27,754 nt of DNA. Source: Chara braunii. Its lineage: Eukaryota; Streptophyta; Charophyceae; Charales; Characeae. The notes beneath the pieces are model-generated. The model was not told the DNA's origin. It worked only from the letters and a program-made list of their open reading frames with translations, and did no database searches. Positions 1-8,689 of this stretch are shown piece by piece. The position numbers were made by a program, and so were the translations under genes. The first letter of the stretch is position 1; every line of letters begins with the position of its first letter. The stretch is from contig BFEA01000347.1 of assembly GCA_003427395.1 (NCBI GenBank), forward strand, positions 550,257-578,010. The letters run 5' to 3'.

Positions 1-20
1 GGGGGGGGGGGGGGGGGGGG
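1..20. repeat. poly-G run at window edge
   Basis: Twenty consecutive G residues open the window. This is either a genuine homopolymer tract or an assembly or sequencing edge artefact. Nothing else is attached to it. Confidence 0.9.
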
Positions 21-58
21 AGGTTATATCCGAATACAACAATTTTCTCTTTGTGACA

Positions 59-116
59 TTCAAATATAACGCATATGCTTATTATTCGAATAGAACACAT
101 ATGCATTATATTTGAA
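59..116. repeat. 19-bp inverted repeat with 20-nt loop
   Basis: The left arm (59-77, TTCAAATATAACGCATATG) and right arm (98-116) are reverse complements except for one G/A difference. A third, direct-oriented relative of the arm lies near 185-210 (AACGCATGTGCATTATGTTT). The arms could be the remains of a small foldback or MITE-like element. No target-site duplication was identified. Confidence 0.6.
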
Positions 117-225
117 GTGTCCTTGTATTCAAAGAAAAGGGTCGAACTTTCCGAAAACCTATTTTTTTAGAAAACTCGAATACAACGCATGTGCATTATG
201 TTTGGAGGATGACAGTAGTAGGTAG

Positions 226-840
226 TCAAGGGTTGAGGCTGGCATAGCAGTTCCTTAATACCAGATGTAAGAAGTGTCAGGAGTTGTTGCACCTTACCTC
301 GGGGCCGGAACGGGCTCCAGAGACATACGAGGGATCGGATGATTGTCAACTCTCACAGATTACCATACAACACAGGGTTAATAGATTCGCAAGGTTGGCT
401 ATCCTCCTAGTACATAGCTTAGGATTGACGCTAGCATAGTTGTTCCTTGGTACGGGATGTCGGGGGTGTCAGAAGATAATGCACCTTACCGCAGGGACGG
501 AATGGGCTCCAAAGATATACAAGAAAAATGAGGATCCCCAACTCTCTACCATCACACAATAGAACAACGAGTCGCATGCTACCATCATACAATAAAACAC
601 CGAAGTAATACAACATAAGGATAACGGATTCATCCACAAGTCATGATTAAGGGTTGACTATCCTCCTAGTACGTAGCATAGGGTTGAGGCTAGCATAGCA
701 GTTCCTTAGTACGGGATGTCGGGGTTGTTAGGAGATACCGCGCCTTACCGCGGGGCCGGAACGGGCTTCAGGGACACACGAGGGAACGGAGGATACCCAG
801 TTCTCTATCATCACCATACAATAGAATATCGGAATAATGT
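226..840. repeat. three degenerate tandem copies of a 190-260 bp repeat
   Basis: The block GGGTTGAGGCTAGCATAGCA followed by GTTCCTTAGTACGGGATGTC recurs near 230, 421 and 681. Each copy is followed by CACCTTACCGCGGGGCCGGA and a GGGCTCCAGAGACAT-like stretch. Copies 2 and 3 are also preceded by TATCCTCCTAGTACRTAGC. Copy 2 contains an internal 33-bp duplication, with TACCATCACACAATAGAACA at 547 and its relative at 580. Short open frames across the block do not survive from copy to copy, so it reads as non-coding repeat DNA. Confidence 0.65.
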
Positions 841-1178
841 ACCTATGAGACGTGTAGAGATACGGTTTGTCCTAGCGCCAAAAGTACCCGTGAGGCAAGG
901 TTCGCACAACAATGCTTCGATCAAGACTGAATAGAGTAAGTAGGGCTCTACTTAGTCCGGTATTTGTGACCACTGTCCGGTCAGGTCACCCTCCGTCTGC
1001 AATAGACTGTAAGGTCATGTTCCTTCGTGGATAAGTTAGCACCGTGGGAGTAGAGGTGCGCCGGGGGAAAACTACGAAAGTGGTAGGTTGGAAGGGAAGT
1101 TTCATAGGAATATCGCATAGCCAAGACCCGAAGGCACCCCTCGTATGTATAGAAGCCCAACCTCTACAACAACCTGGG

Positions 1179-1180
<2 letters not shown>

Positions 1181-1232
<52 letters not shown>
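1181..1232. repeat. 52-nt uninterrupted poly-A tract
   Basis: A pure A run lies just upstream of module M1. It could be the 3' tail of a retroposed sequence ending at AACCTGGGCT (1180) or a simple homopolymer. I found no duplicated target site around it. Confidence 0.9.
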
Positions 1233-1234
<2 letters not shown>

Positions 1235-1235
<1 letters not shown>

Positions 1236-2340
1236 GGTCCTGATGCTACCGGCTGACCCCTGACCGTTATCGCCAACCTGCATGTCGGGTGCAACCCCCA
1301 CATGTTCCCTCATTGGAGGCTTGAACTCGGGCTGGCAGTTGCGGTGTCGAGCGCATCGTTCCCGCTCCACGCAGGGCGGGACCCTCCCGGCCGCGTCACG
1401 CAGGAGTTGGTATAATCCTCGTCGCGATAAACATGGAGTTTTCCGCAAGCCGCTTCGGCCGAGTGCGCTAGCCATACCTCTCACGAGCCCCTACGACGGG
1501 ATAGGGCCAACGCGAGGTACAACTTACCTCCACCTTACGGGAGTTGTCACCTCCCTTCGGTAGGCGTATCCCTGTCGAGCTACCAGTCTACAGTACGAAG
1601 GTTAATCAGTTGCAATCGCAGAGGTGGACCAGCCAAGGGCGTTTCTCGTTCGCTATAGCATAGGGGTTACGCGTGGTCTCACTCCTCTATCGGACCCGCA
1701 CGCGAACCGGCGCACTTGGGGCTGAAGTCCCACGCGCGACTCGTCGTCGGTCGACTAGGACGCATCCCACACACCACGCGTTACACCACAACACACACAC
1801 AGAACGACACAAAACAAACAGCACAACAACACCTCTAGTCCCTTTTGTAGCCATCCCATAACCTTCTGACGCAGAAATCGGATAGGCGATGTGCGCGAGA
1901 CTTAGTATAAAAATCCGCACGGACGCAAGGCTAACTTATATCGACTCGCAATGCATGCATATGCAAGTAGACGCAATGATGGCGTACTATGTAGTACCCA
2001 TGCTCATGCGGTCTTCGTTAATCTCGAGGGTCGCGTTCGACACGGCTAACACGCGCCTTGAGGGGTTGATCTCTCGACGCAAGACAACCACCAAGTGTGG
2101 TTGAAGACCACACCCTCTTCTGCACCCTGCGGAGAGTGGGTGGTACACAGGTTCACACTTGTGGTGACAATCGTCTCTTATCGCGCTGGAGACCAGCTCC
2201 ATCATCTAGGGCCTGAAAAGAAATCAAGGGGTTTGACTTTGACGACTGTCATGGACTACAACGTCCAACCATACAGAAACTCTAAAAAGCAAAGGATAAA
2301 AGGGGATCTCAGTTTCCTCTCAAAACATAATCTATTTTAA
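1235..2340 (+). repeat. structured repeat module, copy M1
   Basis: This is the first of three clear ~1 kb copies; M2 follows directly and M4 lies at 18780-19760. The upstream half carries GGGAG/CTCCC and CCCTA/TAGGG stems and the line TTTCTCGTTCGCTRTAGCAT. A TATA-like box (1906-1914) follows GACTTAG. Downstream are GTACTA-TG-TAGTAC (1984-1997), CAACCA/TGGTTG (2085-2103), CACAGGT/ACTTGTG (2146-2163) and a long-range stem TGACAATCGTC/GACGACTGTCA (2165-2175 with 2241-2251). No convincing protein is encoded. It could be an LTR-like promoter and leader, or a non-coding RNA unit. The orientation is taken from the TATA box. Confidence 0.6.
1906..1914 (+). promoter_or_regulatory. TATA-like box of module M1
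   Basis: TATAAAAAT lies in the context CGAGACTTAG-TATAAAAAT-CCGCACGG. The context recurs in M2 (2955-2963) and in weaker form in M3, M4 and M5. Conservation of the box and its flanks suggests a core promoter, but no transcript evidence is available. Confidence 0.4.
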
Positions 2341-2369
2341 AAAATCATTTTCACCATGAAATATTCGTC

Positions 2370-3335
2370 GTACCTGTCGGGCGCATCGATCCGACACCAC
2401 ACCAGGGCAGCGCGGGACCATCCCCGCCGCGTCACGCAGGAGTTGGTCTAAATCCTCGTCGCAAATATATATGGAGCTTCCGCAAGCCGCTCCGGCCGAG
2501 TGCGCCAGCGATACCTCTCGCGAGCCCCTATGACAGGATAGGGCCTACGCTAGGCACGACTTACCTCCACCTTACGGGAGCTGTCACCTCCCTTCGGTGG
2601 GCGTATCCCCGCCGAGCTACCAGTCCACAGTACAAAAGCTAATTAGTTGCAATCGCAAAGGTGGACCAGTCAAGGGCGTTTCTCGTTCGCTGTAGCATAG
2701 GGGGTACGCGCGGTAATACGCCTCTATCGGACCCGCACGCGAACCGACATCTTGGGGGGGATGAGGCCCCGAGCGCGACTCGACGTCGGTCGACTAGGAC
2801 GCATCACACACACCACGCGCACACCACTTTACGAACACAAAAATAAAACACACACTCATACACCAAACAACGCGACAACACTCCTAGTCCCTTCTGTGGC
2901 CATCCCATAATTCTCTGATGCGGAATTCAGATGGGCGTTGCGCGCGGGACTTAGTATAAAAATCGCGCGGGCGCAAGGCTAAAATCATATCGACTCATAA
3001 TGCAAGCGTATGCAGGCAGTCGCGACGATGGCGTACTATGTAGTACCCATACTTGCGCGGCCCTCGTTAATCTCGAGGGTCGCGTTCGACACTCAAGTGT
3101 CGGCTGACATGCGCCTTGGGGGTTAATCTCTCGGCGCCGGACAACCGTCATGCGCGGTTGAAGACCACACACCATCTTCTGCACTCTGTGCAGAGTGGGT
3201 GGTACACAGGTCCATACCTGTGGTGACAGTCGTTTCTTGCTGCCCTGGAGGTGAGTTCCACTCCGGGCCCGGACAGAATTCAACGAGTTTGACTTCGGCG
3301 GCTGCCACGACAACAACGTTCAACCACGATAATCT
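2370..3335 (+). repeat. structured repeat module, copy M2
   Basis: This module is homologous to M1 along most of its length, so the two form a direct tandem. After the TATA box the stems are GTACTA/TAGTAC (3033-3046), CCCTCG/CGAGGG (3061-3079), GACACT/AGTGTC (3088-3101), CAACCG/CGGTTG (3142-3160), CTGCAC/GTGCAG (3179-3193) and CACAGGT/ACCTGTG (3205-3222). Several stems differ in sequence from M1 but still pair. Open frames in the module are short and not conserved between copies. Confidence 0.65.
2955..2963 (+). promoter_or_regulatory. TATA-like box of module M2
   Basis: TATAAAAAT is preceded by GCGCGGGACTTAG and followed by CGCGCGGGCGCAAGGCT. The same arrangement is found in M1. It is a predicted core promoter only. 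Confidence 0.4.
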
Positions 3336-3339
3336 TAAG

Positions 3340-3930
3340 AAGCAGATATAGGCCGAAGGTTTCCTTATTCCAAAAGAAAACAAGACCTTGGGGTACCCTC
3401 CCCTTTTCAGGTGCTGCCAGCGGCCTATAGTAATCTCAAGCGTTCGCGCGTATGAGCGGGTCCCTTTGATCCCATAACTTTCAGACGCTAGGGAGGCGAA
3501 ACGTCACCCGCGGGATTCTAATATAAAGTCGTGCAGTTGCAGGCCAGTCTCATACCAACCAACGATGTCAGTCATACGTGATAATCGCGGCTCCGGCTTC
3601 ACAATATTGAATGGCTGAAGGAATATATCGCGAGGGGTTACCCCACACGATATTGAACGGCTGAAGGACATGTCATTCGACCCTCACGACATTTTTGCCT
3701 TCAAGGTGGGGTGCCTCGATGGGCAATGGAAATAGGCCCTGCGCGAGGGGGGATCCCTCCCCCGCAGAGCCTAGGGCTTGGGATGTCCAGGACAAGGACC
3801 TTGAATCCCGGCCCAGGACCAACGTCCGACTAAGAAAACCCCCAAGAAACAAACCAAATAAAAGGAAGGGTCTTCCTTATGCCTCTCAGTCTTAACCTCT
3901 GAGTAGGGTTTTAGTACGGGGCCCCTTAAC
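3340..3930 (+). repeat. shortened relative of the module, copy M3
   Basis: The stretch CCCATAACTTTCAGACGC (near 3470), the run CACCCGCGGGATTCTAATATAAAGTCG (TATA-like core at 3522-3528) and the following CATACCAACCAACGATG match the promoter-proximal part of M1/M2 and especially M5 (20000-20130). The downstream hairpins are missing. In their place is a 46-bp-spaced direct repeat (ATATTGAATGGCTGAAGGA at 3604 and its relative at 3650). The right end (ACAAGGACCTTGAATCCCGG, near 3792) is shared with 20540-20600. Confidence 0.5.
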
Positions 3931-3984
3931 CCATGCAAACATCCATCCCAAGTACACCCATGTATACATATATAAAGGGGAAAG

Positions 3985-4485
3985 TATGTGATGATCACTT
4001 CTTACAGTCTCATTACAGTCCCTCACAATCATACGTATATATGTGATCACAGGCAACCAAATCCAGAATCTGATTCACAGCACATACATGCAATCACATC
4101 AACGAGTCAATCAACAACCCACACACTACACGGAGTCAACCCCAACCATCCTCGACACTCATACCCCTCGCTTTAGCCATGCAAGCCCCAACTTCCTGTC
4201 CAACCAACCTTAATTAAATACTCAGTAACTTTGTTAAATGGCCATTCAGTAAAAGTCCAGGTGAAACCCTTAACAAACAATGAAGTCACCAGGGCTAAAG
4301 CCTTTTAGGTTGGGTGTGGAGAGCGAGTTGGAATTGAGTCGTAGACCGATGAATCGACAACCGACCTGTTATCAGTGATAACAGAAGACGATCCTTATAG
4401 GATCGAGCTGATACTAGTCGAAGTCCTGAATCAGATGTCCGAGAAAGGTTTGTACCATAAGACAGGTCAATGTCCAAGCTAGATC
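3985..4485. repeat. palindrome-rich module P
   Basis: This module is homologous to 20740-21160 over about 450 bp. Shared blocks include TTGAGTCGTAGACCGAYGAA, CAACCGACCT and the perfect palindrome CTGTTATCA-G-TGATAACAG (4366-4384). Next comes CGATCCT-TAT-AGGATCG (4393-4409), which in the other copy is ATCCTT-TTG-AAGGAT: a different stem that still pairs. No coding frame is shared between the copies. Confidence 0.6.
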
Positions 4486-4639
4486 ATCAGCCCATGGGGG
4501 ACGAACCTCCATAGCACATCCTTACTCAAGCTGTCTGCCCACTAGTCCAAGCCTACCTCTAGCCAGTGCCTAAAGCAAAGGTGGACTAACGGCAGAGTCT
4601 CCCCTATTCAGGGTGGATTGTCAGAGCCGCCACCTGTCA

Positions 4640-5245
4640 AAATATAATTTATCTCCTCTAAAACTGAGCAAATTTTGGCAGCGCTTTCCGTAGGAAAAAT
4701 GTCTTTTCAGAATTTATATCAGCCCTGATATAACAGCCAAAATAGTTTATAACCCTGGGAAGTCAAATTGTGTCTAACTCCCTGGATTAGTAGAAAGTTG
4801 GGCAGCACCCCCTTTTGAAATTGAGATCTCCCAGATTTATACTAAGTCAGGTTTGGACTCAACCCACAACCTTAAGCCCAACTCAGACAAAATCTGACTA
4901 ACTCTTTAGTTTTGCAGAAATTTCGGCAGCACCCCCCTTAGAAAAGTGTTTTCCCAAATTTTTTAGAAAGCTAAGTTTAAAGCTTGAGACTAACTTTGAC
5001 TTCCCAAAGTCCAATTTTGTCTAACTCCCTGAATTAGCAAAAATTTGGGCAGCACTCCCTTTAGAAAAGGAGACTTTTCAAATTTTTACTAAGTCAAATA
5101 TAAAGGAAAGACAAGTTCAACTTTGACAAGTCAAAATTTGTCTAACTCCTTGAATCTATAGAAATTTTGGCAGCGCTTCCCGTAGAGAAAGTAGCTTACC
5201 AAAATTTATACAAGTCCCAATATAACAATGAGTCTAAAAAAATGC
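4640..5245. repeat. five ~123-bp tandem units, array A
   Basis: Unit arms start near 4670, 4794, 4918, 5038 and 5162. Each unit has TCTAACTCC, then an AAATTTYGG-like arm, then GGCAGCRCTTCCCGTAGA, then a complementary CCARAATTTATA-like arm about 30 nt on. Unit 5 pairs perfectly (5162-5170 with 5199-5207), and unit 4 pairs as AAAATTTG/CAAATTTT. The others pair with wobbles or one or two mismatches. Confidence 0.75.
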
Positions 5246-5501
5246 AAGAATCGATCTAAGTAAAATAAAGTCAACTCAGAAAATGCAGGAATTGACCTAA
5301 CTCCTATCGCTCTAGCACGTGGCGAGCCTCTAAAGCAACTACCTGTCAACATGAAACCCAGACCAAGTAGTAATCTCACTCAGCCACATGTAGTCCAAAC
5401 CACAAGGGTAAGTACTCTCACCAACCCCAGACTCCTTAGCAAACAATAGTTCATGCTCCCTCTGCGAGTTATCCCTTTATACCCAACTTACATAAGGCAT
5501 A

Positions 5502-6430
5502 GGTCAGGCCACCTGAACTTACAGAGCGCGCCCAACTCCGTCAGGCCTAAAGTCAGAATACCTAAACTTATAGAGCGTTCTGACTTAGCCAAGTATACAC
5601 AAACAGAGGGCACTACTTCTTTCTTCCTTGGGCATATGACTGGACCACCCCAGTCGCCCTGAATTGTTTAAATAGACAAGTTGTATACATCTCTCTGACC
5701 TTAGTCTTCAAGATGGACATAGGGCTGAACCGCTCAACTTAGAACATTGCTCAGCCTGCCTAGGTTTATCCTTAATTTTATCTCTCGATTATACTCTCTT
5801 CAATTGTGATAAGCTATAGCCAGGCTACCTAAGCTTATAGAGTGTCCTGACTAGTCTGTTCTTAATAATATAGTAATAAGGTATAGCCAAATCATACCAT
5901 TGGGTTCCAACATGTGCAAGGCATTGGGTCAGACTACCTAAACTTATAGAGCGGTCAGATCCTCTGTCAGGTTCATTCCTCTCTGATCCGATCTGTGCAA
6001 GGCAGTAGGCAAGGCCACCTAAACTTATAGAGCGGCCTGCCCCCTGCCAGAATTATTCCCTCAAAACAAAACAGGAGAAGGAATGAACCACCTAAACTTA
6101 TAGAGCGGTTCATACCTCCTCATTCAGGACCAAAGAAACTGAGAGAACTCCCAAATAAACAAGGCGACCCATGGTACCTAAACTTATAGAGCGCTCCGAG
6201 CCCCTGAAAATCAAGCCCCCACAAGTTAGAGCAGTCAGGTCACCTAAACTTATAGAGCGTCCTGACCCTCCATGCAATTCACAGCACCGAGTCACCCCAA
6301 ACTTATGGGGACTTCCCAGCCTCCAAAGCATCCAGGCTACCTAAATTTATAGAGCGGTCTGATGCTCCATGCAAACCAAAAATAAACAAGGCGCTGGGCT
6401 TCTCCAAACTTATGGGGACCTCCCAGCCTC
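5502..6430. repeat. variable-stem hairpin array A
   Basis: About a dozen elements share a core ACCTAAACTTATAGAGCG. Most sit between short arms that differ from element to element but pair: AAGTCAGAA/TTCTGACTT (5550-5586), GGCTGA/TCAGCC (5723-5756), TAGCCAGG/CCTGACTA with one mismatch (5817-5853), GGCAAGGCC/GGCCTGCC with one bulge (6008-6041), ATGAACC/GGTTCAT (6083-6113), GTCAGG/CCTGAC (6234-6266), CCCC/GGGG (6295-6310), AGCATC..AGGC/GTCTGATGCT (6327-6366) and GCTGGG/CCCAGC (6393-6427). Elements near 5504, 5928 and 6170 pair poorly. Function is unknown. Confidence 0.7.
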
Positions 6431-7040
6431 AATGGCCCAATCAAACTGCATACAATACTACCTTCCTCCCAGCCTTCCCCCAGATGCACCCTCCTTTGTT
6501 CACATTTTGCTTTCAGGCAACCAACAAAGTCTGAAGCTGAAATTGCACACACATTCTTTTACTTTAGTCTGACTTATGTCCTGCAAGTCAAATCAAAATC
6601 AAATACAAGGTCCATACCATGCACTCAGTCAAACATAGAAAGATGTACAGGTAGGGGTTATAGTTGGGTTTATAGAAGGAGTCAGGGAATCACCACTCAG
6701 TTCCCTGCCTCCAGGACTCCGCCTGAGTCCCGGCAGAGCTCCCGCAATCGGTAGGGCAAACCTCCCACAAGGCCTTCGCGCGGATTACGGGTCACAAGCC
6801 CGCCTGCCGCCTTCCTCTCAGAACCAAAGGACCAGACTTAGAGAAAGAAGGGCAGAAATAGATAATTTTAAGACTCTCAGATACCAGAGAGGTACGCTCA
6901 AACTCGCGTGAGAGGGTCTTCGAGCCTTTGGCGCCTGAGGGCCCCGCAATGATGGCCGAAAATATACAGCAATTAACCAATCCGGAGTCAAACAGTTGAG
7001 CTCGAATCGCCTGACGGCCTTTCGGATCGCAGCAACAACC

Positions 7041-8660
7041 TCCCTTCACAGCCCAGGCTACAGCTCCCTCCTCACGTCCGTCCACCGCAGCCCGTAGCAA
7101 CCAGCCACCTCCCACGGTAGTATGCAGGGACATGCCGCACTAACGGCAGGCAGCAGCAGCGTCCGACGATGGTCAACAACCGCAGTCTCAGTCGCCCGCA
7201 ACAGCAGTCCGGGCGCAGTCCATAGTAGCCTCGTAGTCCATGCCCAGCCAGCCGTAGCCCCTGTCGTGCACGACGGCGGTCAACAATAGCAGCGAACAAC
7301 CTACAGCAGTCGCTGCCCGCACTTAGCTCGCAAACGCAGCGTCAGCACACTGCGGGCCACAACGCATAGTAACATAAGGCAGCAAGACGGCGTGCCCAGC
7401 GGCTGCTCTTGCAACAGGGCACGACGATGTGGATCAGCAGTGGCAGCAGCGGTAGACAGCGGCTCGTAGTCCACAGTTCGCATTTCCTAGGCCCCAGCCT
7501 GCTTCCGTTTCGTCTTGCTCCGCCAGCCTCACCACTCGTGCAATGTCTGCTGGCAGGCTAACGGCTTCCCCCTCTCAACTTTCAATCATGTAGAAGGAGT
7601 AGCGCGTCAGTCTGCAAGTAAACATTGCAACCCGCTTGCAGCCTCCCTTCCGTTGCCCTGCCCCCTTTGTCTAAGTCGTGCCCTGGCTATAAGTAAGCTT
7701 TAGACTCCTGTTGCCGCTCCGCCTGCAGCTTGAGATGTGCCTCAGTCGGTGTTCGACCGGTAGCCGTTCTGGGCGCTTCAACCCTTAGTTCGCATGGCTT
7801 GGCAATCGAGGCTCGACTCTTAAATCGCCTTACAACCCTCTTCCGCAACCAGGTGCGTGTCCCCCGATGCCGGCCTCAGCCACCGATCGCGAGCCTACTG
7901 CGCCCCACACTTGGCTCGCTCTCTCCGAATCACCTCACTGCCCTGCCTCCGCTCCGCTCTTCTCCCATCAGACGGTAGGCAAGCATCCTACTCCCACAGT
8001 TCGCCTGCTACGACACTCCAGGTAAGTGCCCTCCTCTCAGGCTCTCAGCGATCCCGACGTACAGAGGCATCCAGGCGCGGATCCATATTGAATCCGCCGT
8101 TTGCCCTGACCCGATCGAGAGGATCCTCCGCCGGCTTCGTGCCACCCACGACGTAGGCCTGTTGTCCCACAGCCTGCTTCTCGCTTCTTCCCTCACTGGG
8201 GTGAGCAAACCGAATTAATCAGCCTCCAAACGCGGCTTGGTGCATGCTCGTCTCCGCTCGCATCCACGCCTCTTTCACTTCTTGCTCATACCTCGGTCAT
8301 CACCTTCTCTCTACCCCGTTGCCTACTCATTGCCTGCTCGATCCAACTTCGCAGTAAAACCTCTATCCCGACTCCTCCCCCGTCGGACTTCTTCCTCCTT
8401 TGACCGTGGCTTGGCGCACCTCTTTTGTTACTACTCTCCTAGCCTACACCTCTAACCCCAGAACTAACCTCGTAGTCATGCTCGCCCGGTCCACAAACCC
8501 CTGTTTCCAAACTTCTCCCGCCCGTTTTCGTCCAGGATCGGGCGGGCTCTATTCTCCCCCACTGCTCCTGGCTGGCTCCCCGCCATCCCCGACACGTTCA
8601 TGTTGACGTCAACAGCAGCAGCACTGCCGCTCGTCGGTCCTCCCAAAGGCTCGTGACGAA
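7041..8660. other. C-rich non-coding stretch, no gene recognised
   Basis: The stretch is GC- and pyrimidine-rich. It has degenerate GCAGCAGC-like triplets at 7130-7460, a perfect 12-bp palindrome GTCGTGCACGAC (7263-7274) and many short overlapping frames in all phases, as expected of unselected GC-rich DNA. Translations show no recognisable domain, and no homologue lies in the equivalent part of the second composite (13265-15540). Confidence 0.5.
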
Positions 8661-8689
8661 GAAAAAGTGGACAGAAAAACTCCCCGGTA

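Larger units (their letters stand above)
4580..7040. repeat. composite repeat A (tandem units plus hairpin array)
   Basis: This block is homologous, module by module, to composite B at 10960-13265. It contains five ~123-bp tandem units, a linker with CACGTGGCGAGCC and ACTACCTGTCAA, a hairpin array (5502-6430) and a right part with TTCCCTGCCTCCAGGACTCC and CCCGCCTGCCGCCTTCCTCT. No reading frame is preserved between A and B, including the 113-codon minus-strand frame at 6792-7133. I infer a non-coding transposable unit. Confidence 0.6.

Noticed and set aside
1235-3335. Reading modules M1/M2 as rDNA spacer or 5S genes
   Set aside because: No 18S, 5.8S, 25S or 5S sequence is recognisable nearby, and the modules are scattered among transposon-like repeats.
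5502-6430. Reading the hairpin array as a CRISPR array
   Set aside because: Elements are irregularly spaced, the variable parts are the paired arms rather than unique spacers, and the context is eukaryotic.
6792-7133. 113-codon minus-strand frame in composite A
   Set aside because: The homologous stretch of composite B (about 13020-13260) has stops and frame changes in the same frame, so coding is not conserved.
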